Assembly: GCA_946886855.1 (NCBI GenBank)
Contig: CAMPJJ010000066.1
Location: 1-31,154 of the forward strand
From: an uncultured Roseateles sp.
GTDB taxonomy: Bacteria; Pseudomonadota; Gammaproteobacteria; Burkholderiales; Burkholderiaceae
Reading direction: 5' to 3'
Length of the DNA stretch: 31,154 nt
Both the position numbers and the translations under genes were made by a program. Below the pieces are notes generated by a model that saw nothing but the letters and a program-made list of their open reading frames with translations, made no database searches and was not told the DNA's origin. Shown here one piece after another: positions 8,937 through 15,259 of this stretch; position 1 is the stretch's first letter, and every line of letters starts with the position of its first letter.

Positions 8937-8942
8937 TAGAAT
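8937..8942 (+). promoter_or_regulatory. -10 element (TAGAAT) of the 6S RNA gene
   Basis: TAGAAT ends seven bases before the first base of the predicted closing stem of 6S RNA (8950), the spacing expected for a transcription start at about 8949. No clear -35 hexamer is seen. Confidence 0.6.
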
Positions 8943-8948
8943 CCACCC

Positions 8949-9127
8949 CGTCCACTGCGTTCGCGTGAGTTTTATATTTCCTTGAACCGATGCTTTCGCG
9001 AGCAAGGGCTTGGAACATTGCAGAGCTGGTGTGAGCGTCTCGCGTCAGATGAACCCGAAGCCCTGCTGACCTCGCCCACCTGTACCCCTAGGGTTCAGGA
9101 ATGCGGCTCACGGTTCGCCGTGGACAC
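8949..9127 (+). ncRNA. ssrS: 6S RNA
   Basis: 6S RNA mimics an open promoter and sequesters the sigma-70 RNA polymerase holoenzyme in stationary phase. The terminal stem can be drawn directly: GTCCAC (8950-8955) pairs with GTGGAC (9120-9125), and CGTGAG (8964-8969) pairs with CTCACG (9107-9112), with a TTCG-containing internal loop between. The 5' half contains CCTTGAACCGAT and the 3' half contains CCTAGGGTTCAGG, similar to the E. coli CCCCTGAGCCGAT and CCAAGGGTTCAAGG segments. The length of about 179 nt and the position just after zapA both fit the family. The exact ends are inferred. Confidence 0.88.
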
Positions 9128-9136
9128 CTCTTCCCG

Positions 9137-9171
9137 AAACCGCGCCTGATCCTCGTCACGCGCGGTTTTTT
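9137..9171 (+). terminator. Rho-independent terminator after 6S RNA
   Basis: AAACCGCGC (9137-9145) pairs perfectly with GCGCGGTTT (9160-9168) around a 14-base loop, and the T run extends through 9171. It probably ends the primary 6S transcript. Confidence 0.85.
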
Positions 9172-9212
9172 CATGGTCGGCCCCTGTCGGTCATCGTCGT
9201 GAGGATTTCGCC

Positions 9213-9689
9213 TTGAGCACAGCAGCGCATGCCGGCCCGCAGTACTGGTTGATGAAGTCCGAACCGGATGAAGCCTCGATCGACCATCTGCAGTCCGCGG
9301 GAGAGCTCCCCTGGACCGGCGTCCGCAACTATCAGGCACGCAATTTCATGCGCGAACAGATGCGCATCGGCGATGGCGTGCTGTTCTATCACTCCTCATG
9401 TCCGGAGCCCGGCATCGCCGGTTGCGCGGAGGTCAGCAGCACCGCGTATCCGGACGAGACCCAGTTCGATCCCGCGAGCCCCTACTTCGATCCGAAGTCC
9501 AAGCGCGAAGAGCCGCGCTGGCAGCACGTCGACGTGCGCTTCGTGCGCAAGACGCGCTTGCTGAGCCTGGCGGAGATGAAGCGCGATCCGGCGCTCGCCG
9601 ACATGCGCACGCTGCAGCCCGGCAACCGGCTGTCGATCACGCCGGTGACGCCGGCGGAGTGGCGACACCTGCAGAAGCTGCTCGCCTGA
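9213..9689 (+). CDS. EVE domain protein
   Basis: A 158-residue single-domain protein of the EVE family, a PUA-like fold thought to bind modified bases. It shows the typical opening YWLMKSEPDE, then WTGVRNYQARNFMR, GDGVLFYHS and the central AGCAEV segment. The start is a TTG at 9213 with GAGG eight bases upstream; no ATG would retain the YWLMKSEP strand. In betaproteobacteria this family often follows zapA and the 6S RNA gene. The specific ligand is unknown. Confidence 0.9.
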   Translation: MSTAAHAGPQYWLMKSEPDEASIDHLQSAGELPWTGVRNYQARNFMREQMRIGDGVLFYHSSCPEPGIAGCAEVSSTAYPDETQFDPASPYFDPKSKREEPRWQHVDVRFVRKTRLLSLAEMKRDPALADMRTLQPGNRLSITPVTPAEWRHLQKLLA

Positions 9690-9759
9690 GCGGCGGGCTA
9701 CGGGTGAACGCGACGGGTGAACGTGACGGACGGACGCGGAGCAAGGCCCTGCGGCGGCG

Positions 9760-10779
9760 TCAGCCGCCCATCCCGAACGGGATAGACGCCAGCACGACCT
9801 GATTGCCGCCGCGGCGCTGGGCTTCCTTGACCGCCATCTCGGCGGCGCCCAGCAGTTCTTCCTGACGTGAGGCGGTATGCGGGAAGCTCGCGACGCCCAT
9901 GGACAGCGACAGGCCGATGTCCTGCCCGTGCAGCACGACGATCTGGGAATGGCACTGGCGACGAAGCTGCTCCATGCGCGCATGCGCAGTCGCCAGGCCA
10001 ACGCCCGACAGCAGCACGGCGAACAGGTCGTCGCCGATGCGGCAGGCCGCGTCCATCGCGCGGGTGTTGGCGCGCAGCATGCGCCCCAGGCCCTCGAGCA
10101 GGCGCTGACGGGCCTCTTCACCCAGGCCGGCCTCCGGCGACACCGGATCCAGCGCGATCAGCACCAGCGTGAACTCGCGGTGCTCCCGGGTCGAGAGATC
10201 GATTTCCCGCAGCAACTGGTCGTCGAACTGCGCCCGCATGTAAAGGCCGGAGACCTCGTCGCGTCCGCTGCCCTGCTGCAACTCGCGGCGCATCTGCTCG
10301 AGCGACTTCTGCTGCTGCTCGAGCTGCTGCAGCGCGCGCTGCAGGTGCGTCTCGCGATGACGCTCCTCGGTCTTGTCGCTCCACAGCGCCATCACGTGTT
10401 CCGCGCCGAGGGGCACGCGCATGACCATGAACTCGCGGCGGCGGCCGCCGATCTCCAGCCGGTGTTCCGAACTCACGACGCCGCGCTGCGCCAGCGTCGC
10501 CTGTTCAGAGCGGCGCATCGCCTGCACCTCGTCGCCGCGCATGAGTTCGGCATCGGCGGCGCCGACGATGCCGGCCTCCAGGCGGCCGAAGAGTTCGCTC
10601 ATGCCGGCGCTGGCGAAGACATACCGTCCGGTGGCCATCGACTTCACGGTCAGGCAGGCACCCGTCGGCTCCAGCAGGCTGAGCAAGCCGGCCGCAACGG
10701 GCGTCTGGGACGTTCCGGACGACTCCAGCCAGGCATCGAAACTGGCAGGCGCGGGCGTCGCGGCGGCTTGTAAGTCCAT
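9760..10779 (-). CDS. PAS / degenerate GGDEF domain protein
   Basis: A 339-residue cytoplasmic protein. Residues about 35-140 look like a PAS sensor, about 138-172 form a Gln/Glu/Leu coiled coil, and about 173-335 form a GGDEF fold. The fold is recognised by DEVSGLYMRAQFD, the helix after it, and LSLSMGVASF near the end. The catalytic signature is broken: RIGDDLF stands where RxGGDEF is expected, and DPVSPE stands where the metal/GTP-binding D-x-F-K segment should be. Synthesis of cyclic di-GMP is therefore unlikely. A role as a GTP- or partner-binding sensor is inference. There is no clear ribosome binding site. Confidence 0.8.
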   Translation of the reverse strand: MDLQAAATPAPASFDAWLESSGTSQTPVAAGLLSLLEPTGACLTVKSMATGRYVFASAGMSELFGRLEAGIVGAADAELMRGDEVQAMRRSEQATLAQRGVVSSEHRLEIGGRRREFMVMRVPLGAEHVMALWSDKTEERHRETHLQRALQQLEQQQKSLEQMRRELQQGSGRDEVSGLYMRAQFDDQLLREIDLSTREHREFTLVLIALDPVSPEAGLGEEARQRLLEGLGRMLRANTRAMDAACRIGDDLFAVLLSGVGLATAHARMEQLRRQCHSQIVVLHGQDIGLSLSMGVASFPHTASRQEELLGAAEMAVKEAQRRGGNQVVLASIPFGMGG

Positions 10780-11239
10780 GGGTCAGGCCGGGCCAGGGGG
10801 GAGACCCCTCGCGGTCGAATGGTGGTGGATCGAATGTAGTTGGGCGTCCGTCGCCGGGGCAAGTGCCGTCGGCAGCGCAGAGGCGCCACTCCCCCTAAGC
10901 TTGGGGTGCGGCATCCTAGCGTGCCCCGGGTCGGGCCGAGGGCGATGCACTTCGCCCAGGCAGGCGGCCCTGCGCTCGGACGGGGGACAAGGCGTGAAAA
11001 TGTCACACCCGCCTGCAGCGGCACCATGGGGCCTTCACAGGGGACACGCCTCCCGGCGGAAGACGTTGTGTCTTGCGCAGCGCGGATGAGCGGCAGCAGA
11101 TGGCGAACGGTCAAAAATAAGGCTAGAATCCGCGTTTTGCTGGCAAACCCTGCGCGTCGATTCGGAAGTGGAATCCGGATACTCCGCTTCGAAGGCAAGC
11201 CCTTCCTCGCGAACACCGAGCGCTATTTGAAGGAATTTC
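10780..11239. other. 460-bp region between the GGDEF-like gene and rpsU
   Basis: This is the longest stretch without a gene. On the minus strand a TACATT (complement of 10833-10838) could be a -10 element for the GGDEF-like gene. On the plus strand TAGAAT at 11124-11129 could serve rpsU, giving a leader of about 105 nt. A small CCCC/GGGG hairpin around an AAGCTT site lies near 10891-10908. Open frames crossing it have no ribosome binding site or recognisable sequence. I see no RNA family. Confidence 0.5.
11124..11129 (+). promoter_or_regulatory. Candidate -10 element (TAGAAT) for rpsU
   Basis: TAGAAT follows an AT-rich stretch (TCAAAAATAAGG) that is unusual in this GC-rich DNA, as expected of a strong ribosomal-protein promoter. 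Confidence 0.5.
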
Positions 11240-11452
11240 ATGACCACCATTCGCGTCAAAGAAAACGAGCCGTTCGACGTGGCCCTGCGCCGCTTCAAGC
11301 GCACGATTGAAAAGCTGGGCCTGCTCACCGAGCTGCGCGCCCGCGAGTTCTACGAGAAGCCGACTGCCGAGCGCAAGCGCAAGAAGGCTGCGGCCGTCAA
11401 GCGTCACTACAAGCGCGTGCGCAGCATGCAGCTGCCCAAGAAGCTGTACTGA
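11240..11452 (+). CDS. rpsU: 30S ribosomal protein S21
   Basis: A 70-residue basic protein of the small ribosomal subunit that acts in translation initiation on the 30S platform. The sequence is typical: an acidic/hydrophobic start ([20 protein letters not shown]), then a Lys/Arg-rich helix with [17 protein letters not shown] good ribosome binding site (AAGG, seven bases away) precedes the ATG. A terminator follows, and the YqeY-like gene lies beyond it. Confidence 0.97.
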
Positions 11453-11521
11453 TCGACTGATCGGACCGCTTCGGCACCGGGGACCCGTCCACTGACGATC
11501 CCCACCGCCGGAACAGCACAG

Positions 11522-11553
11522 AAAGCCCGCGCAGGACGCTGCCGCGGGCTTTT
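11522..11553 (+). terminator. Rho-independent terminator after rpsU
   Basis: AAAGCCCGCG (11522-11531) pairs perfectly with CGCGGGCTTT (11543-11552) around an 11-base loop, followed by TTCTGTTT. It separates most rpsU mRNA from the YqeY-like gene. Confidence 0.8.
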
Positions 11554-11627
11554 CTGTTTCTGCGCGACATTACGACATCTCTCATCTCTCCCACCTCTCC
11601 CTCGAGACCACGAATCAAGGAGCCCTC

Positions 11628-12074
11628 ATGAGCCTGAAGGAACAGATCACCGAAGACATGAAGACGGCGATGCGCGCCAAGGACAGCGAACGTCTGGGCA
11701 CGATCCGCCTGTTGCTGGCCGCGGTGAAGCAGAAGGAAGTGGACGAGCGCGTCGAGGTGGATGACGCGATGCTGGTGGGCATCGTCGACAAGCTGATCAA
11801 GCAACGCAAGGACTCGATCAGCCAGTTCACGGCCGCCGGCCGCATGGATCTGGCCGACAAGGAAAGCGCTGAGCTGAAGGTGCTGGAGGTCTATCTGCCG
11901 CAGCGACTGAGCGAGGCCGAGATCAAGACTGAAGTCGCCGCGATCGTGACCGAGCTGGGCGCCAAGGGTCCGGCGGACATGGGCAAGGTGATGGGTGCCG
12001 TGAAGGGCAAGCTGGCGGGCAAGGCCGACATGGGTCTGGTCTCGGCGGCGGTGAAGGCTGCGCTGGCGGGCTGA
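11628..12074 (+). CDS. GatB/YqeY domain protein
   Basis: A 148-residue helical protein of the YqeY family, which shares the tRNA-binding tail domain of the GatB amidotransferase subunit. Typical elements are MSLKEQITEDMKTAMRAKD at the start, LRLLLAAVKQKEVDER, VLEVYLPQRLSE, and the C-terminal ADMGKVMGAVKGKLAGKADM. AAGGAG lies eight bases before the ATG. The gene sits just after rpsU, its usual neighbour, but dnaG and rpoD, which often follow, are absent here. Function in the cell is unproven. Confidence 0.92.
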   Translation: MSLKEQITEDMKTAMRAKDSERLGTIRLLLAAVKQKEVDERVEVDDAMLVGIVDKLIKQRKDSISQFTAAGRMDLADKESAELKVLEVYLPQRLSEAEIKTEVAAIVTELGAKGPADMGKVMGAVKGKLAGKADMGLVSAAVKAALAG

Positions 12075-12112
12075 GCGCCCTCCTCGCTTCGATTCAACGA
12101 CAGGAGCACGCG

Positions 12113-12454
12113 ATGGAACTGACCGTCCAACAACTGACGCCCGATTTCTGCGTCGCGCCGCAGCTGACGCCTGAGGCGATGGCTGCGCTGGCCGAAGCCG
12201 GCTTCAAGTCGGTGATCAACAACCGCCCCGATTTCGAGCACGGCCCCGATCAACCGACGAGCGAGCAGATCCGCGCCGCGGCTGAAGCCGCCGGGCTGAC
12301 CTACCACCACCTGCCGGTGCAAGGCGGCTACCAGTCGCCGGAAGAGATCGCCGCGATGCGCGCGCTGCTCGACGACGTGCCGAAGCCGGTGCTGGCGTTC
12401 TGCCGCTCCGGTGCGCGTTCCACGCGCCTCTTCGCCGCCGCCACCCAACTCTGA
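12113..12454 (+). CDS. DUF442 / TIGR01244-type phosphatase or sulfurtransferase-like protein
   Basis: A 113-residue single-domain protein of the DUF442 group, found alone or fused in Blh-type proteins. Signature parts are QLTPEAMAALAEAGFKSVINNRPD, YHHLPVQGG, and the active-site loop FCRSGARST with Cys97. The loop spacing CRSGAR matches the rhodanese pattern C-R-x-G-x-[RT] better than the phosphatase pattern C-x5-R. CAGGAG precedes the ATG. It follows the YqeY-like gene by 38 bp and may share its transcript. The substrate is unknown. Confidence 0.82.
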   Translation: MELTVQQLTPDFCVAPQLTPEAMAALAEAGFKSVINNRPDFEHGPDQPTSEQIRAAAEAAGLTYHHLPVQGGYQSPEEIAAMRALLDDVPKPVLAFCRSGARSTRLFAAATQL

Positions 12455-12480
12455 TCCGACGCGTGGTCCTCGGTGCCTCG

Positions 12481-12586
12481 GATCGAGGCGACCGGGGGCC
12501 CTTTCCGGAACTTAAGGAGGGAATTTGCTTGCCGGGAGGCAAGCAAAGGAGGGAGATGGAGGAAAGGGCCGCCGGTCGCCTCGATC
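12481..12586. repeat. Nested near-perfect inverted repeat, GGA-rich
   Basis: The outer arms 12481-12506 and 12561-12586 are 26 bases each and complementary at 25 of 26 positions; the only mismatch is G12496/G12571. Inside is a perfect 10-bp hairpin, TTTGCTTGCC (12524-12533) with GGCAAGCAAA (12538-12547), capped by the tetraloop GGGA. The same nine bases, AAGGAGGGA, occur in both single-stranded shoulders (12514-12522 and 12546-12554). There is no T run, so this is not an ordinary terminator. It could be a repetitive palindromic element, a MITE, or a structured RNA or leader ahead of the TRAP genes. No second copy is visible in this window. Confidence 0.9.
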
Positions 12587-12661
12587 AGCGCTCCCTCCGC
12601 GGCATGTCGGGGCTTTCCCGCAACCCCTCCCGAATTCAGCTTTCCGACAGCCCCCGCTGGC

Positions 12662-12667
12662 TACAGT
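12662..12667 (+). promoter_or_regulatory. Candidate -10 element (TACAGT) for the TRAP transporter genes
   Basis: TACAGT lies downstream of the nested palindrome and 66 bp before the small-permease ATG. No -35 is evident. If this is the promoter, the palindrome is upstream DNA and not part of the mRNA. Confidence 0.35.
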
Positions 12668-12733
12668 CCACGTCTACACACAAGAACCGAGAGCCCTCCC
12701 GTCGGGGTTCGAGATGGAGACCTGGACTCGTCG

Positions 12734-13342
12734 ATGAAAGCCCTGCTTGCACTTGCCAAGGGCATCGACTGGCTGACGGACCGGTTCGGCACGCTTGCCG
12801 CCTGGGCTGTCCTGCTGTCGTGCTTTATCAGCGCCGCGAACGCGGTGATCCGCTATGGGCTGGACATCAGCTCCAACGCCTTCCTTGAGATCCAGTGGTA
12901 CCTGTTTGCCGCCTGCGTGATGGGTGGTGCGGCGCAGGTCTTGCGGCTCAACGAGCACGTGCGCGTCGACATCGTCTACACGCGGCTGCGCGGCCACGGC
13001 AAGGTCTACGTCGACCTGTTCGGGCTCATCGTCTTCCTGATCCCCGTGATGGGGTATGCGGGCTGGCTGTCGTGGGACTTCTTCCTGGTGAAGCTCACCA
13101 CCGGCATGCGCGCGGATGACACCGTCGCCGCGCTCGGCTACGGCGGTTATGCGTGGAAGCTGTTCACCAGCGGCGAGGTGTCGGGCAACGCTGGCGGCCT
13201 GATCCGCTGGCCGGCTGCGTTGACGCTGCCGGTGGGCTTCGCGCTGGTGTTCCTGCAGGGGATCTCGGAGGTGATCAAGCGCATCGGCTACCTCGCCCAT
13301 CTTGTCGAGATGGACACCCACTACGAGAGGCCGCTGCAATGA
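12734..13342 (+). CDS. TRAP transporter small permease (DctQ family)
   Basis: A 202-residue inner-membrane protein with four hydrophobic segments, at about residues 20-40, 48-66, 90-113 and 157-178. It carries the DctQ-family patterns NAVIRYG, EIQWYLFAACVMGGAAQVLRLNEHVRVDI and a final LQGISEVIKRI helix. TRAP small permeases pair with the large permease to drive sodium- or proton-coupled uptake of carboxylates delivered by a periplasmic binding protein. The ATG at 12734 fits the family start, though the ribosome binding site is weak. The stop overlaps the large-permease ATG (ATGA). No binding-protein gene is nearby, so the substrate cannot be assigned. Confidence 0.92.
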   Translation: MKALLALAKGIDWLTDRFGTLAAWAVLLSCFISAANAVIRYGLDISSNAFLEIQWYLFAACVMGGAAQVLRLNEHVRVDIVYTRLRGHGKVYVDLFGLIVFLIPVMGYAGWLSWDFFLVKLTTGMRADDTVAALGYGGYAWKLFTSGEVSGNAGGLIRWPAALTLPVGFALVFLQGISEVIKRIGYLAHLVEMDTHYERPLQ

Positions 13343-14871
13343 TCACGATGGAGCAGTTTCCCCCGCTCATGTTCGCGGGGCTGATCATCATCATGCTGAT
13401 CGGCTTCCCCGTGGCGTTCTCGCTGGCCGCGCTGGGCCTGGCCTGCGGCTTCTTCGCGGTGAGCCAGGGCTGGTTCCCGCCTTCGTTCATGTCGGCGCTG
13501 CCGCAGAACGTCTTCGGCATCCTGTCCAACGACCTGCTGCTCGCGATCCCCTTCTTCACCCTGATGGGCGCGTTGCTGGAGAAATGCGGACTCGCCGAGG
13601 ACATGCTCGATTCGATGGGCCAGCTCTTCGGCCCGGTGCGCGGCGGTTTGGGCTACTCGGTGATCATCGTCGGCTTCATCCTGGGCGCGATCACCGGCAC
13701 GGTCGCGGGCCAGGTGATCGCAATGGCGATGATCTCGCTGCCGGTCATGATGCGCTACGGCTACAATATGCGCTACGCCACCGGCGTGCTGGCGGCCTCG
13801 GGAACGATCACGCAACTGGTGCCACCCTCGCTGGTGCTGGTGGTGCTGGCCGACCAGCTCGGCAAGCCCGTCGGCGACATGTACAAGGGCGCATGGGGAC
13901 CGTCGATCCTGCAGGTGCTGATCTTCGCGCTGTACACCTTCCTGGTGTCGCGCATCCGGCCGGAGCATGTGCCCGGTGTGCCCAAGGAGGCGCGCACCCT
14001 CAACGGCTGGGCGCTGTGGAAGAAATGCCTGCGCGGGATCATCCCGTCGGCGATCCTGATCTTCGCCGTGCTGGGCTCCATGGGTGGATTGCCCGGCATC
14101 GACACAGCGGTCTGCACGCCGACCGAGGCCGGTGCCATGGGCGCGGTCGGCGCGTTCATCCTCGCGGCGTCGCACCGGCGGCTGAACTGGCCGGTGGTGA
14201 AGGACGCCATGATCGGCACGATGCGCATCACCGCGATGGTGGTGTTCATCCTGATCGGCTCGCGGACCTTCTCGCTGGTGTTCCAGGGCGTCGAAGGCGG
14301 CAAGTGGATCGAGCACCTGCTCTCGAACCTGCCCGGCGGTCAGATCGGCTTCCTGATCGTCGTCAACCTGTTCATCTTCTTCCTGGCGTTCTTCCTCGAC
14401 TTCTTCGAGATCGCCTTCATCATCCTGCCCCTGCTCGGTCCGGTGGCGGACAAGATGGGCATCGACCTGGTGTGGTTCGGCGTGATGCTCTGCGTGAACA
14501 TGCAGACCAGCTTCATGCACCCGCCGTTCGGGTTCGCGCTGTTCTACCTGCGAGGGATCTCGGACACGCTCTTCAAGAACGGCGCCTTGCCCAGGCGCGT
14601 GCTCTCGAGCGACATCTACCTCGGGTCCATCCCCTGGGTGGTGATGCAGCTGATCCTCGTGGCCATCGTCATCTTCTTCCCGGTCACGGTGACGGCATTC
14701 CTCGACAAGGCGGAGGCGGTCGACATGGACAAGGCGACGGAGATGCTCCAGGGCATCGATGCCGGCCAAGCCGATCGCACCGACCCCAATGCGGACACGA
14801 ACGCGCTGTTCGGCCTGCCGGCGGAGGCGGCATCTTCGCCAGCCTCCGCAGCTTCGGAAGGCGCGCCCTAG
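13339..14871 (+). CDS. TRAP transporter large permease (DctM family)
   Basis: A 510-residue polytopic inner-membrane protein with about 12 hydrophobic segments, forming the transport channel with the small permease. Family features include MLIGFPVAFSLA near the start, LLAIPFFTLMGALLEK, and the paired re-entrant motifs GTVAGQVIAMAMISLPVM and TPTEAGAMGAVGA. The helix with LDFFEIAFIILPLLGPV and the segment QTSFMHPPFGFALFYLRG point to the larger subfamily often annotated for mannitol/chloroaromatic substrates. The C-terminus ends in about 50 soluble Ala/Asp/Ser-rich residues. The TAG stop shares the palindrome CTAG with the stop of the convergent gene. Confidence 0.93.
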   Translation: MITMEQFPPLMFAGLIIIMLIGFPVAFSLAALGLACGFFAVSQGWFPPSFMSALPQNVFGILSNDLLLAIPFFTLMGALLEKCGLAEDMLDSMGQLFGPVRGGLGYSVIIVGFILGAITGTVAGQVIAMAMISLPVMMRYGYNMRYATGVLAASGTITQLVPPSLVLVVLADQLGKPVGDMYKGAWGPSILQVLIFALYTFLVSRIRPEHVPGVPKEARTLNGWALWKKCLRGIIPSAILIFAVLGSMGGLPGIDTAVCTPTEAGAMGAVGAFILAASHRRLNWPVVKDAMIGTMRITAMVVFILIGSRTFSLVFQGVEGGKWIEHLLSNLPGGQIGFLIVVNLFIFFLAFFLDFFEIAFIILPLLGPVADKMGIDLVWFGVMLCVNMQTSFMHPPFGFALFYLRGISDTLFKNGALPRRVLSSDIYLGSIPWVVMQLILVAIVIFFPVTVTAFLDKAEAVDMDKATEMLQGIDAGQADRTDPNADTNALFGLPAEAASSPASAASEGAP

Positions 14872-15188
14872 CGTGTCGACGGCGGCATGTTCGACGACTC
14901 CTTGACGCGATCCCAGGCGTCCTTCACCGCAGGCTTGGCCCTCGCCCATTCCAGCGAGGAGCCCTGGCGCTGGTTGCCCCAGTCGCGGTGAAGTTCGGCT
15001 TCGAAGTCCTCGAAGTCGCGATCGGGATATCGGGCAAACGCATCGACCCCGTAGGCATACGCGGGACCGAAGTCGTCGTGCGTGTCGCCTTGTTGGATGT
15101 AGGGCCGCTTGGCGTAGTTGTCGCGCCAGTAGGTGGCCTCCTGCTCTTGGTCGTAGGCCTTGTCGCGGGGCTTGTCGAAGTCAGGCAT
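14868..15188 (-). CDS. Small acidic protein of unknown function
   Basis: A 106-residue soluble protein rich in Asp, Tyr and Arg, with no signal peptide or cysteine. It contains YIQQGDTHDDFGPAYAYGVDA and then DWGNQRQGSSLEWARAKPAV with a final KDAWDRV. This pattern recalls a widespread family, often seen near stress-response genes, that carries YxPAYRYG followed by W...W..A...AW. That match is from memory only. GGAG seven bases before the ATG at 15188 fixes the start; the frame is open up to 15233. It converges on the TRAP genes and sits back to back with the secreted protein at 15260. Confidence 0.75.
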   Translation of the reverse strand: MPDFDKPRDKAYDQEQEATYWRDNYAKRPYIQQGDTHDDFGPAYAYGVDAFARYPDRDFEDFEAELHRDWGNQRQGSSLEWARAKPAVKDAWDRVKESSNMPPSTR

Positions 15189-15246
15189 GGCAGTCTCCAG
15201 AAAGTCTCGATGACCTTCGTCGGCAAGTGCCATGCCCTGCCGTCGC

Positions 15247-15252
15247 TACAGT
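15247..15252 (+). promoter_or_regulatory. Candidate -10 element (TACAGT) next to the ATG at 15260
   Basis: Only seven bases separate this hexamer from the ATG, and no Shine-Dalgarno is present. Transcription from it would begin at or beside the start codon. Confidence 0.4.
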
Positions 15253-15259
15253 CGGCCTC

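Noticed and set aside
10840..11310. A 156-codon plus-strand frame running from the gap into rpsU
   Set aside because: It overlaps rpsU in another frame, has no ribosome binding site and has a low-complexity, Arg/Gly/Pro-rich sequence.
12473..12733. Open frames through the nested palindrome, including an upstream extension of the TRAP small permease
   Set aside because: The palindrome translates into similar peptides on both strands, as expected from symmetry rather than coding, and the DctQ family begins at the ATG at 12734.
13321..14949. A 542-codon minus-strand frame opposite the TRAP large permease
   Set aside because: Its His/Arg/Glu/Asp-rich sequence is the usual mirror of a membrane protein gene. 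The plus-strand frame has clear DctM motifs.
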